A stretch of DNA of 64,000 nt from NCBI GenBank assembly GCA_963921825.1, contig OY997594.1, forward strand, positions 42,898,557 to 42,962,556. Reading direction: 5' to 3'. The notes under the pieces were generated by a model. That model made no database searches and was not told where the DNA came from. It saw only the letters and a program-made list of their open reading frames with translations. The DNA is from Erodium maritimum. Its lineage: Eukaryota; Streptophyta; Magnoliopsida; Geraniales; Geraniaceae. Both the position numbers and the translations under genes were made by a program. This document shows, piece by piece, positions 8,285-21,679 of the stretch; the first letter of the stretch is position 1; every line of letters starts with the position of its first letter.

Positions 8285-11192
8285 GCTTGGTATCAGAGCT
8301 CGAGGTTTCACACCTCGGACTGTACGTCAATTAGGTGGGGAGAGTCGAGTCGGTAGAGTCCCGTCGTACGTTGGGTACGCAGGTCGGGAACCGTGTGTAG
8401 ACCCGTGGTGTTGTGAGTCCTGCTTGTGTTTGTGTGTACGTGCGGTGTTTTCTTGCTGGCTTGCTGATTGTTGTTGCTGCGTGAAACGTTTTTAAGCTGT
8501 CGCGGGTCGACTCAGGAGCGCTCCTGTAGTCGAACGTGACAATGCTGACATCAAGTCGGTACAACGTAGTTCGGGGACGCCTGGATCGGGTTGTGACTGC
8601 GTGATGTCAAGTTTGAGGTTTTAAAAATGAAGTGGAGAAAGCTTTACAAATTTTGATTGTTTTGATGTTGTTTGACGTCGTGGGCGTTTGTGTTTGACTT
8701 TGATTGGCCCGGTGGGCGTGGTTCGGTGTTGGTAGGCCTGGTGGGCGTGTCTTGATTTTGTGTGACGCCGTGGGCGTTTGTGTTTGACTTCGATTGGCCC
8801 TGTGGGCGTATTGTGATTGTTGTTGGTTGGCCCGGTGGGCGTGTTGTGCAGTTTTGGTTGGCCTGGTGGGCGCTATTTGACTTTTGTTGGCCCGGTGGGC
8901 GGGTGTCGTCGTTGTTGTTGTTATGGGTGTTTGGCCGGTTTGGCTTGTTCGTGGTTTAGTCGGGTTTTGTGACTCGTGTTCGGTCGTTGTTTTGGTACTT
9001 GGGTTTTATGATTAGTGGTCGAGTGTCTGCGTTGCACAAGCGTGTGAGTCGCTAGGAGAAGGGTAGGATGCGAGTGTCCTAGGATCGACGTGACGGGGTG
9101 ATAGGGGCGAAGTTGTCGCAGTTACGGGACGGACCACGGGCCGACCTGGTACGAGACCAGGACGGGCTCGCTGGTCCGATCCGGCAGCCAGCACGGACCG
9201 GCTGGCGTGCCGGCCCGGCAGCAAGCCCGGCACGGGTGGTGTTCCGGCTCGGCAACCAGACCGGCACGGACGGCCTGCCGGCCCGGATTGCCATATGGTC
9301 CGGTCCACCTGCCGGACCGGTCCAGCCGGTTTTCAAAAAAAAAATGAAAAAAAAAGGTAGTTTCGTTGTGCGCGTAGGTTTGTGGTTGTGTGACTCGGTC
9401 GTGTTCGTGTGGTTGAGCGTTGGTTTTACGGGTTTGTGTTCGCGGTTGTGGGTTGTAGAGGCCGTAGGCCTGGTGTACGGTTGGGTTGTTATTGAGTTTT
9501 TCGCTTACGTATTATTATAACTGAAGTACTAATAGTGTGAGAAATGGTGTGTGCTCAGCTGAGAGCGTGTTCTCCCGTCCTGAGGTTTCCCTACGTGATC
9601 GGGTATTTGGGTGATTGAGGTTGTGAACCTTAGTGATTGCTGAATCGAGGAAGTGTTTCCCGTGTCGAGGTTTATCTTACATGAGCGAGTACTTGAGGTG
9701 TTGTTAGCGTGAGCAGTGTGACGTCTGGCTTCAGGTTCTGAGGTAGTGGTTTGCCCTGGTTAGATCGATAAGTCTTTAGTGCTTTACTAGTATGCCATAA
9801 TCGAACGGGTGTCCGTGGAGGTGAGCATAACGCTCATCCCCTTTACTACTTTTCCCGCAAGGGACGAGTAGCGAACACTGGTTTGGTTGCGGAAAGTTAC
9901 AAGTAAACGCCTAGAGGACCGTGTGAGGGTTACACTAGACCTTACCAGGGTGACTAATGGAGTGGGTGTTCGGGTTCCGTTTTGGGCGTCGGTTTCATTG
10001 GATGCCGGGTTATCACACTCGTTTGTTCGTCGAGTTGTGCTGAGAGGTTGGGGCTGAGTTTAGAGCCGTTGAGTCCACCCCTACGTCGGGACACGCCGGT
10101 TGGTGGTGGGGTGGTGTTGACTAGGTTCTGTCGTGCCTGCGGAGTTAGAGAAGCAAACCGATACAGGAGGTTCGAGAGAGGGCTCGAGAGCCCCGATGCT
10201 GGATCGAGTCCTCACCCCGAGGATTCGGGTATGTCCGGAGTTGGTAGGCACGACGACGGTATTGGAGCGAGGTCTTAGAGAGACCGCGAGGGTCCGTGAG
10301 TTTTAGCAGCGACTGAGCTTGTGCGTGTATCCGTGGGAAGGATACCCACGAAATGACCGCCTTGACGTGATCCTGGGAATGGATTGGCGAGCGAAGTACC
10401 AAGTCATTATCAGGTGGCATGTCTAGTGGAGCGGGATGCGGAGAGCGGTCGCGGAGTTAGTATCGCGATGCCTCGCCCGTCGGCAGGTGAGATCCGAACA
10501 ACAGCGTCCCGCTGGATTATTGCAGCCACCGCCGGTTGCACGGTGGAAGTGGGGGCACGTCACGATGGGTTTCGTGAGTGATTGGCCGAGTTCGCCTACA
10601 GCAACAGCTTTCAGGCCAGTATCATGATGGCACCGTTCGAAGCGTTGTGTGATAGGCCGTGTCGGTCGCCCGTGTGCTGGGCAGAAGTGAGAAATAAGAG
10701 GTTATTGGGTCTAGAACTGGATCGAGAGACAGCTGAGTTGGTCGTGCCAAAGCATGAGCGGTTGAAGACCGCGCAGATTCAGCAGGAGCTATGCTGACTG
10801 ACGGCGCCGACCTCTCGAGTCAGCAATCAGTGATCATGTATCCCGGGAGGTGAGCCCGAAAGATGGACTAACGCGTTTCAACCGCGGCAGAGGCGGGTTA
10901 GCCCCGCGGTGTATCGGGCCTTTCGAGGTCTTGAGTACGTCATTGACTGGGCAGATGTCGAGGTAACGAGTGATGTCCCGTGTAAGGAGAAACCGATGCG
11001 GGAAAGGGATCCACGAGAGCAGGTCCTGCGCGGAAAGGTTATCCGCTTAGAGCTGGTGTTGTGGCGACACCACGAGGCCGAGTCGACTTGGGAACGCGAG
11101 GGCGAGGTTCGCACGAAGCACACCGACCGGTTCAACTCCTGACGTGCGTTGTTCTAAATTTCGCGGACGAAATTTCTTTAAGGGGGGTAGAT
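8285..11192 (+). mobile_element. Internal region, array copy 2
   Basis: 2908 bp, the same content as 1897-4804: primer site 8288-8299, GC-rich repeats about 8690-9335, protease remnant 9978-10418, integrase remnant 10423-11142 and polypurine tract 11180-11191. The only differences seen from copy 1 are single substitutions at 9373 and 9728. There is no intact coding region. Confidence 0.9.
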
Positions 11193-14100
11193 TGTAATAA
11201 CCACTCCCGGTCAACGCCAGTCAAATCTGCGAAAAACAGGAAAATTTAAATTTTGTGAGCAGACACTGAATTGAACCGCAATTGGACCCCGAGGGTCATA
11301 CCGGACTTAAGTTGACCCCGTTATCGACCAAAATGAGTTCCAGGGGACTCAGGGCAACTTTCTGATCAATTTGGGAAATGTTGACTTTTCGCTGGAAAAG
11401 TCAACCGAGCGACGTTTTGGTCCATTCGAGGACCGTTTTGGATCCAAAAAGCTTAGCCGTCGTCGCAGCGATCTTAGTTGAGCCGTTTCCTTGTAGCCCG
11501 CGAAGTTTCATAATTTTTTGGAAAAAGTGCCCGTTCGGGGCCCGAAACGTCCGATTTTCGCGAATCTGATTGGAAAATATCTTCTAGATATTTTCCCAAA
11601 AAGGTGTGGGACCCAACTTGCCACTTGTCAAGCAAGTGGTGGTGTTAGGTGTGGGACAAGACAAGGAAGACTACTTTAGGTGTTAGTTTGTAATTAAGTA
11701 TTAGTTTGATGTTTTTTTTATAAATAAAACAAAAGGGAAGAATGAGTACACGTCCATACAATGTAAAAAGGGAAAAGAAAATGGAAAAAGAGAGTTAGTT
11801 TTTAGAGAGAGAAGGAGAAGGAGAAGAAGAGAGAAAAGAGAAGGAGTTGGGGTTTGTGGTCACTATTCACGAGCATCGAGCCATGGGTTTGTCTCAACGA
11901 TAGTAGATTCGAGCTCACATTGTCTTCCTCTACGGTAAGAACCTAACCGATTTTCATTTTGGAACGTTTGAATTTTATGGTTTGAGTTTAAACGGTTTGA
12001 TTAAGGTTGGGTTTTGTTTAAGATTGGTTTAAAGATGAATGGTTGAGGTTAGGGGTTCGTTAGGAACGTTTTGGGGCGAAAAGGAAATTTTCCTAATTGT
12101 GGCCGGGTGGGGCCCACGTGCCCGAGTATCGGGTTTTCGTGTTCGGGTGGTTTAGGACGATCCCCAAGTAGTTAATCCACACCCGGATCGGAATTTGGAA
12201 TTAAATTGTGAAAGTTGGAATTTCGGGTTTAGAAACTTTAAACGTCAATTAAATGACTCGGAAGTCGGAATTCGATTCGGGCAAGTACATTGGGTTCCTT
12301 GAATTATTCTAAGACCGTAGAAACGAAAACGGGAATTTTTGGAGCCCCGGAAGGGCATTTCCAAAACCCGGGCAGATTCGCCATGTCGGGCGAATCGGGC
12401 CTTTACGGGTCCTTTATCGACAATGTCGAGTAATCGGGAAGTTTGGGAGTGATCGACATTGTCGGGGTTACGTTTGGGCGTTAAGTTTATCGAATTTCAG
12501 TTTATTCCTGCGAGTTTAAAGGTGCCTTGAAATTATGTTCTTTTAGGTCGTGCTGCGGATCGAGGCAAAGGGAAGCTAGGCGAGTGACTGAGATCACGCC
12601 GGGGCTTATTTGGGCACTCTTGGAGAACACGCACGAGGTAGGGAAAAGTAGCCGGATCTCGGCCCTGACTGGGGAAAGTTAACAGTAGAATTGCATGTGA
12701 CACCGGGGTGTCGTGGGTTGAGTAGGTTATTTAATTATTAGAAAAGCATGATACGGGATTGTAGCGTTTATTAGAAAAACATGTTACGGGAACTTAGTAA
12801 TTATTGGAAAGGCATGTGACACTTAGTAGTGTCGTAGGAGCAGAGAACTTAGCGTAATTGATTTACTGGAGGCATATGACCATGCCCGGAGGTTGTTTGT
12901 GAACTTATCGATATTAGGAGTACTGGAGGCATATGACCATGCCCGGAGGTTGATTGTGAAACTGTTGATATTAGGACTGTTGGAGGCTTGGGTTAAGCCG
13001 GAGGTTGATTGTTTATTTTGGCGTCTTGGGTGGCCTTGAGAGCCCGTGTATTATTATTGTTGAGTCTTGGGTGGCCTTGAGAGCCCGTGTTATTATTCGT
13101 GTTTGGGTGGCCATGAGAGCCCGTACTTTACTGTTGGTGTTTAGCTGGCTTACGAGTTAGAGTCTCGGTAAGTTGCAAGCGTGTTATTTATTGTTGAGTT
13201 TGGGTGGCCTTGAGAGCCCGTGTTATTTATTGTTGAGTTGGGTGGCCTGGAGAGCCCGTGTTATTTATTGTTGAGTTTGGGTGGCCTTGAGAGCCCGTGT
13301 ATTTAAATTGGTATCTTGGGTGGCCATGAGTGCCCGTGTCTTACTATTGATGTTTTGGGGTGGCCGTGAGTGCCGTGGGGTTGTTGAACCCGAGTCTTGA
13401 CCGTTGGTGTGTCTTGAGTGGCAGTGAGTGTCGTGGGGTTGTTGAACCCGAGTCTTGACCGTTGGTGTGTCTTGAGTGGCAGTGAGTGCCGTGGGGTTGT
13501 TGAACCCGAGTCTTGACTGTTGGTGTGTCTTGAGTGGCAGTGAGTGCCCGTGGGGTTGTTGAACCCGAGTCTTGATTGTTGAGGTGTTTTGAGTGGCCTT
13601 GAGTGACTGTGTGATTGAACTTGCCTGTGATTGTGATTGTGGTTACCTGAAGTTGTGAGTTCTAAAGGTCGACAGCCTGATCCGACTTAGTGTCGATGAA
13701 TTGCGAGTTCTAAAGGTCGACAGCCTGATCCGACTTAGTGTCGATGAATTGCGAGTTCTAAAGGTCGACAGCCTGATCCGACTTAGTGTCGATGAATTGC
13801 GAGTTCTAAAGGTCGACAGCCTGATCCGACTTAGTGTCGATGAATTGCGAGTTCTAAAGGTCGACAGCCTGATCCGACTTAGTGTCGATGAATTGCGAGT
13901 TCTAAAGGTCGACAGCCTGATCCGACTTAGTGTCGATGAATTGCGAGTTCTAAAGGTCGACAGCCTGATCCGACTTAGTGTCGATGAATTGCGAGTTCTA
14001 AAGGTCGACAGCCTGATCCGACTTAGTGTCGATGAATTGCGAGTTCTAAAGGTCGACAGCCTGATCCGACTTAGTGTCGATGAATTGCGAGTTCTAAAGG

Positions 14101-14720
14101 TCGACAGCCTGATCCGACTTCGTGTCGAGGAATTGCGATAGGTCGATCCCTGACCTGATTGAGATTGGTTACTGAGCAGCTGGTGTGCGATCCTTTGTGA
14201 TCTTGTTTGGCGTTGTGTAGTCTTTCTGTCGTGTCCTTGGAGGAGGTCGTCGATAGTTGTGTCGGGTCTACGTGGTGTTATCGAGTGTTGGGTCTGTTGA
14301 GGAAAGTAACGGGTTGTGGGTCAGTTGGGTACTTGAGTTGGGGACTGTAGTCCCGGTGTTGGGTTTGGTTTTAGTGTTACTGGCTTTATCTACTAATTAT
14401 GCCGTAGTCAGTCTTTTATCCGTGGTGGTGAGCGAACGCTCACCCCTAGCTGCTTTTCCTACAGGTACTGTTCGTGGGACGGACTAGGTGAGCTCTCGAA
14501 GCTTGTGGAGCTAGGAGCGGAGTCCGGGTTTGTCTTTTGAGTCTAGTGACGGATACCTAGTACTTTTGTCCACTTGTTGGGACGTGTTTTAAACTGTAAT
14601 TATTATTTTGATGAACTAAATTGGTATTTTAAAGTGTTTAATGAAAATAGGTTTCAAGTGCTTTTATGTTTTTAAAACGTTCGCGTCCCTAGTTCGGTTT
14701 ACTGAAATTGGGGCGTGACA
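11193..14720 (+). repeat. LTR 3 of the array (complete, 3528 bp)
   Basis: Complete LTR, 48 bp longer than LTR 2 because it has ten minisatellite units instead of nine. At 13000 it carries G where LTR 2 carries A (6612), and at 12371 G where LTR 2 carries A (5983). Confidence 0.92.
13657..14136 (+). repeat. 48-bp minisatellite, 10 copies (array copy 3)
   Basis: Ten units with the same diverged last unit as in the other copies. Confidence 0.95.
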
Positions 14721-17628
14721 GCTTGGTATCAGAGCTCGAGGTTTCACACCTCGGACTGTACGTCAATTAGGTGGGGAGAGTCGAGTCGGTAGAGTCCCGT
14801 CGTACGTTGGGTACGCAGGTCGGGAACCGTGTGTAGACCCGTGGTGTTGTGAGTCCTGCTTGTGTTTGTGTGTACGTGCGGTGTTTTCTTGCTGGCTTGC
14901 TGATTGTTGTTGCTGCGTGAAACGTTTTTAAGCTGTCGCGGGTCGACTCAGGAGCGCTCCTGTAGTCGAACGTGACAATGCTGACATCAAGTCGGTACAA
15001 CGTAGTTCGGGGACGCCTGGATCGGGTTGTGACTGCGTGATGTCAAGTTTGAGGTTTTAAAAATGAAGTGGAGAAAGCTTTACAAATTTTGATTGTTTTG
15101 ATGTTGTTTGACGTCGTGGGCGTTTGTGTTTGACTTTGATTGGCCCGGTGGGCGTGGTTCGGTGTTGGTAGGCCTGGTGGGCGTGTCTTGATTTTGTGTG
15201 ACGCCGTGGGCGTTTGTGTTTGACTTCGATTGGCCCTGTGGGCGTATTGTGATTGTTGTTGGTTGGCCCGGTGGGCGTGTTGTGCAGTTTTGGTTGGCCT
15301 GGTGGGCGCTATTTGACTTTTGTTGGCCCGGTGGGCGGGTGTCGTCGTTGTTGTTGTTATGGGTGTTTGGCCGGTTTGGCTTGTTCGTGGTTTAGTCGGG
15401 TTTTGTGACTCGTGTTCGGTCGTTGTTTTGGTACTTGGGTTTTATGATTAGTGGTCGAGTGTCTGCGTTGCACAAGCGTGTGAGTCGCTAGGAGAAGGGT
15501 AGGATGCGAGTGTCCTAGGATCGACGTGACGGGGTGATAGGGGCGAAGTTGTCGCAGTTACGGGACGGACCACGGGCCGACCTGGTACGAGACCAGGACG
15601 GGCTCGCTGGTCCGATCCGGCAGCCAGCACGGACCGGCTGGCGTGCCGGCCCGGCAGCAAGCCCGGCACGGGTGGTGTTCCGGCTCGGCAACCAGACCGG
15701 CACGGACGGCCTGCCGGCCCGGATTGCCATATGGTCCGGTCCACCTGCCGGACCGGTCCAGCCGGTTTTCAAAAAAAAAATGAAAAAAAAAGGTAGTTTC
15801 GTTGTGCGCGTAGGTTTGTGGTTGTGTGACTCGGTCGTGTTCGTGTGGTTGAGCGTTGGTTTTACGGGTTTGTGTTCGCGGTTGTGGGTTGTAGAGGCCG
15901 TAGGCCTGGTGTACGGTTGGGTTGTTATTGAGTTTTTCGCTTACGTATTATTATAACTGAAGTACTAATAGTGTGAGAAATGGTGTGTGCTCAGCTGAGA
16001 GCGTGTTCTCCCGTCCTGAGGTTTCCCTACGTGATCGGGTATTTGGGTGATTGAGGTTGTGAACCTTAGTGATTGCTGAATCGAGGAAGTGTTTCCCGTG
16101 TCGAGGTTTATCTTACATGAGCGAGTACTTGAGGTGTTGTTAGCGTGAGCAGTGTGACGTCTGGCTTCAGGTTCTGAGGTAGTGGTTTGCCCTGGTTAGA
16201 TCGATAAGTCTTTAGTGCTTTACTAGTATGCCATAATCGAACGGGTGTCCGTGGAGGTGAGCATAACGCTCATCCCCTTTACTACTTTTCCCGCAAGGGA
16301 CGAGTAGCGAACACTGGTTTGGTTGCGGAAAGTTACAAGTAAACGCCTAGAGGACCGTGTGAGGGTTACACTAGACCTTACCAGGGTGACTAATGGAGTG
16401 GGTGTTCGGGTTCCGTTTTGGGCGTCGGTTTCATTGGATGCCGGGTTATCACACTCGTTTGTTCGTCGAGTTGTGCTGAGAGGTTGGGGCTGAGTTTAGA
16501 GCCGTTGAGTCCACCCCTACGTCGGGACACGCCGGTTGGTGGTGGGGTGGTGTTGACTAGGTTCTGTCGTGCCTGCGGAGTTAGAGAAGCAAACCGATAC
16601 AGGAGGTTCGAGAGAGGGCTCGAGAGCCCCGATGCTGGATCGAGTCCTCACCCCGAGGATTCGGGTATGTCCGGAGTTGGTAGGCACGACGACGGTATTG
16701 GAGCGAGGTCTTAGAGAGACCGCGAGGGTCCGTGAGTTTTAGCAGCGACTGAGCTTGTGCGTGTATCCGTGGGAAGGATACCCACGAAATGACCGCCTTG
16801 ACGTGATCCTGGGAATGGATTGGCGAGCGAAGTACCAAGTCATTATCAGGTGGCATGTCTAGTGGAGCGGGATGCGGAGAGCGGTCGCGGAGTTAGTATC
16901 GCGATGCCTCGCCCGTCGGCAGGTGAGATCCGAACAACAGCGTCCCGCTGGATTATTGCAGCCACCGCCGGTTGCACGGTGGAAGTGGGGGCACGTCACG
17001 ATGGGTTTCGTGAGTGATTGGCCGAGTTCGCCTACAGCAACAGCTTTCAGGCCAGTATCATGATGGCACCGTTCGAAGCGTTGTGTGATAGGCCGTGTCG
17101 GTCGCCCGTGTGCTGGGCAGAAGTGAGAAATAAGAGGTTATTGGGTCTAGAACTGGATCGAGAGACAGCTGAGTTGGTCGTGCCAAAGCATGAGCGGTTG
17201 AAGACCGCGCAGATTCAGCAGGAGCTATGCTGACTGACGGCGCCGACCTCTCGAGTCAGCAATCAGTGATCATGTATCCCGGGAGGTGAGCCCGAAAGAT
17301 GGACTAACGCGTTTCAACCGCGGCAGAGGCGGGTTAGCCCCGCGGTGTATCGGGCCTTTCGAGGTCTTGAGTACGTCATTGACTGGGCAGATGTCGAGGT
17401 AACGAGTGATGTCCCGTGTAAGGAGAAACCGATGCGGGAAAGGGATCCACGAGAGCAGGTCCTGCGCGGAAAGGTTATCCGCTTAGAGCTGGTGTTGTGG
17501 CGACACCACGAGGCCGAGTCGACTTGGGAACGCGAGGGCGAGGTTCGCACGAAGCACACCGACCGGTTCAACTCCTGACGTGCGTTGTTCTAAATTTCGC
17601 GGACGAAATTTCTTTAAGGGGGGTAGAT
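14721..17628 (+). mobile_element. Internal region, array copy 3
   Basis: 2908 bp with primer site 14724-14735, protease remnant 16414-16854, integrase remnant 16859-17578 and polypurine tract 17616-17627. It shares the copy 2 bases at the positions that separate copies 1 and 2. Confidence 0.9.
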
Positions 17629-18289
17629 TGTAATAACCACTCCCGGTCAACGCCAGTCAAATCTGCGAAAAACAGGAAAATTTAAATTTTGTGAGCAGAC
17701 ACTGAATTGAACCGCAATTGGACCCCGAGGGTCATACCGGACTTAAGTTGACCCCGTTATCGACCAAAATGAGTTCCAGGGGACTCAGGGCAACTTTCTG
17801 ATCAATTTGGGAAATGTTGACTTTTCGCTGGAAAAGTCAACCGAGCGACGTTTTGGTCCATTCGAGGACCGTTTTGGATCCAAAAAGCTTAGCCGTCGTC
17901 GCAGCGATCTTAGTTGAGCCGTTTCCTTGTAGCCCGCGAAGTTTCATAATTTTTTGGAAAAAGTGCCCGTTCGGGGCCCGAAACGTCCGATTTTCGCGAA
18001 TCTGATTGGAAAATATCTTCTAGATATTTTCCCAAAAAGGTGTGGGACCCAACTTGCCACTTGTCAAGCAAGTGGTGGTGTTAGGTGTGGGACAAGACAA
18101 GGAAGACTACTTTAGGTGTTAGTTTGTAATTAAGTATTAGTTTGATGTTTTTTTTATAAATAAAACAAAAGGGAAGAATGAGTACACGTCCATACAATGT
18201 AAAAAGGGAAAAGAAAATGGAAAAAGAGAGTTAGTTTTTAGAGAGAGAAGGAGAAGGAGAAGAAGAGAGAAAAGAGAAGGAGTTGGGGT
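17629..18289 (+). repeat. LTR 4 of the array (5' 661 bp only)
   Basis: Matches 4805-5465 and then stops at AGTTGGGGT. The next 22 bp (18290-18311) are unrelated and continue, across the following insertion, into 26368 onward. The array therefore ends in a truncated LTR that was already broken before the 18312-26362 element arrived. Confidence 0.85.
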
Positions 18290-18306
18290 CTGGGAGGACA
18301 AGTACA

Positions 18307-18311
18307 CCGGT
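18307..18311. other. Target-site duplication CCGGT (left)
   Basis: Five bases immediately before the LTR start at 18312, repeated exactly at 26363-26367 after the other LTR. This is the 5-bp duplication expected of gypsy integrase. Confidence 0.85.
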
Positions 18312-20846
18312 TGTCACGCCCCAATTTCAGTAAAACCGAACTCGGGACGCGAACGTTTAAAACAATAAAACATTTGAAACCGGTTTTGAATAAACACTTT
18401 AAAAACTCCATTTAGTTAATCAAAATAATATTTACAACTCAAAATAAGTCCCAACCAGTGGACAAAACAAGGTATCCGTCACTAGACTCAAAAGTAAAAC
18501 CCAGAGTCCCGCTCCTAGCTCTTCAAGCTTCAGAAGCTCACCTAGTCCAACCTGCGACCAGTACCTATAGGAAAAGCAGCTAGGGGTGAGCGTTCGCTCA
18601 CCACCACAGATAACAGACTGACTACGGCATAATTAGCAGACAATGCCGGTAACACCAACAACAAACTCAACACCGGAGATCACTATCCCCAACTCAAGTA
18701 CTCCGATTGACACACACCCACTGTTACCTTCCTCGACCGACTCAACACTCTGACACGTAGAGTAGACCCAACATAACGATCACGACCTCTTCCAAGGACT
18801 CAAACGACAACCACACAACACCCAATATCACAAAGGATCGCACACAAAACAAGATCACAAAGGATCGCACTCATGTCAGCTGCTCAGTGCCGGTTGCTAA
18901 CCGGCTGGGCTCGAGCCTGCCCCACGCGCTTTGCCGATCCCTGTCAGGCTCCAGGCGGTCGACCTGTTGGTGATGTATACAGCGCTGCTTTTCCGATAGC
19001 TAGTCGGAAGGAGAGCTGCCCTCTCATCGCCTACAAATGCTCACAACCTTCCGAGACTCGAACTCGGTCAAGCTAGCCAAAGAACGCTCGCAACCTCCCG
19101 AGACTCGAACTCGGTCAGGCCAGCCAAAGGATGCTCGCAACCTCCCGAGACTCGAACTCGGTCAGGCCAGCCAAATTCCACACCACTTCCCGACACACAG
19201 TCGGGTCACTAACCTCGGGCAAACACAATCACAATCACAAGCAAAGTTTAACAAACAGCAACAACACAGGTTCAACACTCCACCGACACTCATGGCCACC
19301 CAAGACACCAATAGTAAAACACGGACTCAACAACCCCACGGGCACTCACGGCCTCCCAAGACACACCAACCATAACTCACGGGCTCAACAACCCCACGGG
19401 CACTCACGGCCTCCCAAGACACACCAACCATAACTCACGGGCTCAACAACCCCACGGGCACTCACGGCATGATCTCCGTCACTCGCCTAGCTTTCCTTTG
19501 CCTCGGTCCGCAGCACGATCTAAAAGAACACAATTTAAACGCTTTTAAGCTTGCAGGCACAATGCTGAATTTTAATAAACCTAACGCCCAAAAGTAACCC
19601 CGACAATGTCGATCACTCCCAAACTCCCCAATTACTCGACATTGTCGATATTAGACCCGGAAAGGCCCGATTCGCCCGACATGACGAATCTGCCCGGGTT
19701 TTGAAAACGCCCTTCCGGGGGTCCGAAAATTCCCGTTTTCGTTTCTACGGTCTTAGAATAATTCAAAGGTTCCTAGGCACTGGACGGAATCGAATTCCGA
19801 CTTCCGAGTCAATTAATTAACGTTTAAAGTTTCTAAACCCGATAATTACAACTTTTCCAATTTAATTCCAAATTTCAATTCGGTTGTGGATAAATGATCC
19901 GGGGAACGTTCTAAACCACCCGAACACAAAACCCGATCACCCGAGCACGTGGGCCCCACCCGACCAAGCTTGGAAAAATTCCCTTTTTGCCCCAAAACGT
20001 TCCTAACGAACCCCAAACCTCAACCATTCATCTTTAAACCAATTCTAACCAAAACCCAACCATATTTGAATCGTTTAAACTCAAACCCTAAAATTCGAAC
20101 TTAACAAAACGAAAATCGGTTAGGTGCTCACCGTAGAGAATGACGGTGTGAGCTTGAATCTTCTATCGTTGAGACGATCCAACGGTTTGATCGACGGGAA
20201 TCACCAAAACCTTCAACTTCTCCTTCTCTTTTCTCTCCTTCTTCTAACTCACATTTCTCTCTCCAAAACTCCATTTTTTTCAATAATGAACGTGTAACAC
20301 TCTTCCTCTTTCATTTTGTTTTAGTTTAAAAACAACTAACCATCATATTCATGACATGTGTCATGTGGGTCCACCTTTATTTTGGTTTAAAAACAACTAA
20401 CCACCATTTGCTTGACATGTGTCAAGTGGGTCCCACCCCTTTTTGAAAATATCTTCTAGATATTTTACAGTCAGATTCGCGAAATTCGGCCGTCTCGGGC
20501 CCCGAACGGGCACTTTTTCCAAGAAATTACGAAACTTCACGGGCTACAAGGAAACGGCTCAACTAAGATCACTGCGATGACGGCTAAGCTTTTTGGATCC
20601 AAAACGGTCCTCGAATGGACCAAAACGTCGCTCGGTTGACTTTTCCAGCGAAAAGTCAACATTTCCCAAATTGGTCAGAAAGTTGCCCTGAGTCCCCCGG
20701 AACTCACTTTGTTCGATAACGGGGTCAACTTAAGTCCGGTATGACCCTCGGGTCAATCTTAGGTTTAATTAAGTGTCTGCTTAAATTTTTTAAATTTTCC
20801 TGTTTTTCGCAGATTTGACTGGCGTTGACCGGGAGTGGTTATTACA
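18312..20846 (-). repeat. 3' LTR of the 18-26 kb element (2535 bp, internally deleted)
   Basis: Matches 23084-26362 but lacks about 750 bp. At about 19468 the repeat ...GGCACTCACGGC jumps directly to ATGATCTCCGTCACTCGCC, removing most of the 58-bp repeats and the block containing GGGCATGGTCATATGCC. It contains tandem motifs with CGAGACTCGAACTCGGTCAGG (about 19045-19170). Confidence 0.85.
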
Positions 20847-20879
20847 ATCTACCCCCCTTGAAGGAATTTCGTCCGTGAA

Positions 20880-21643
20880 ATTTAGAACAACGCACCTCCG
20901 GAGTCGAACAGATCGGGGTACTTCGCGCGAATCTCGTCCTCGCGTTCCCAAGTCGACTCGGCCTCGTGGTGCCGCCACTGCACCCATTCTAAGCGGATAG
21001 CCTTTCCGCGCAGGACCTGCTCCCGTGGATCCATTTCCCAAAACGGTTTCTCCTTAAACGAGACATCACCCGTTACCTCGACATCTGCCCACTCAAAGAC
21101 GTACTCAAGACCTCGAAGGGCCCTATACACCGCGAGGCTAACCCGCCTCCGCCGCGGTTGAAACGCATTAGTCCACCTTTCGGACTCACCTACAGGGACA
21201 CATGACCACTGATTTCTGACTCGAGGGGCCGGCGCCGTCTGTCAGCATAGCTCCTGCTGACTCTGCGCTGTCTTCAACCGTTCACGCCTCGGCACGACCG
21301 ACTCAACTGTCTCTCGGTCCAGTTCTAGACCCAGTGAACCCTCATTCCTCACTTCTGCCCAGCACACGGGCGATCGACCCGACCTACCATACAACGCTTC
21401 GAACGGTGCCATCATGATACTGGCCTGAAAGCTGTTGTTGTAGGCGAACTCGGCTAACCGCTTACGACACCCATCGTGACGTGCCCCCATTTCCACTGTG
21501 CAACCGGCAGTGGCTGCAATAATCCAGCGGGACGCTGTTGTTCGGCTATCACCTTTTGACACGTGAGGCACCGCGATACTAACTCCGCAACCGCTCTCCA
21601 CATCCCGCTCCACTACAAACCTCCACGATACCGTAACTCCCAA
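20880..21643 (-). pseudogene. Integrase remnant lacking the catalytic core
   Basis: From right to left on the minus strand: zinc-domain end, then the deletion junction, then [20 protein letters not shown] and [20 protein letters not shown] (21242-21643). The chromodomain-like end follows, with WRHHEAESTWEREDEIRAKY and LFDS (20882-21130). The polypurine tract complement is at 20847-20859. The core deletion is the same as in the array copies. Confidence 0.8.
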
Positions 21644-21679
21644 TTAGCATGACGATCCCAGCCCTCGGTTCAACACCGC

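Larger units (their letters stand above)
1..18289 (+). mobile_element. Tandem array of a non-autonomous Ty3/gypsy element sharing LTRs
   Basis: The same unit recurs at 1, 6341 and 12729. Each unit is one long LTR plus a 2908-bp internal region, ordered LTR(part)-int-LTR-int-LTR-int-LTR(part). The LTRs start TGTAATAACC and end GGGGCGTGACA. Each internal region starts with a tRNA-iMet primer site and ends with a polypurine tract. Between copies 1 and 2 I found only five substitutions by eye (272/6612, 1369/7757, 2985/9373, 3340/9728, 5983/12371) plus one 48-bp minisatellite unit. Adjacent internal regions share a single LTR, so these are not three separate insertions. Unequal recombination between LTRs or segmental tandem duplication explains this best. 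The internal region keeps only scraps of protease and integrase, so the element cannot move by itself. Confidence 0.9.

Noticed and set aside
1-18289. Centromeric satellite
   Set aside because: The 6.4-kb unit is clearly LTR plus internal region with primer site and polypurine tract. No short satellite monomer is present, although a pericentromeric location remains possible.
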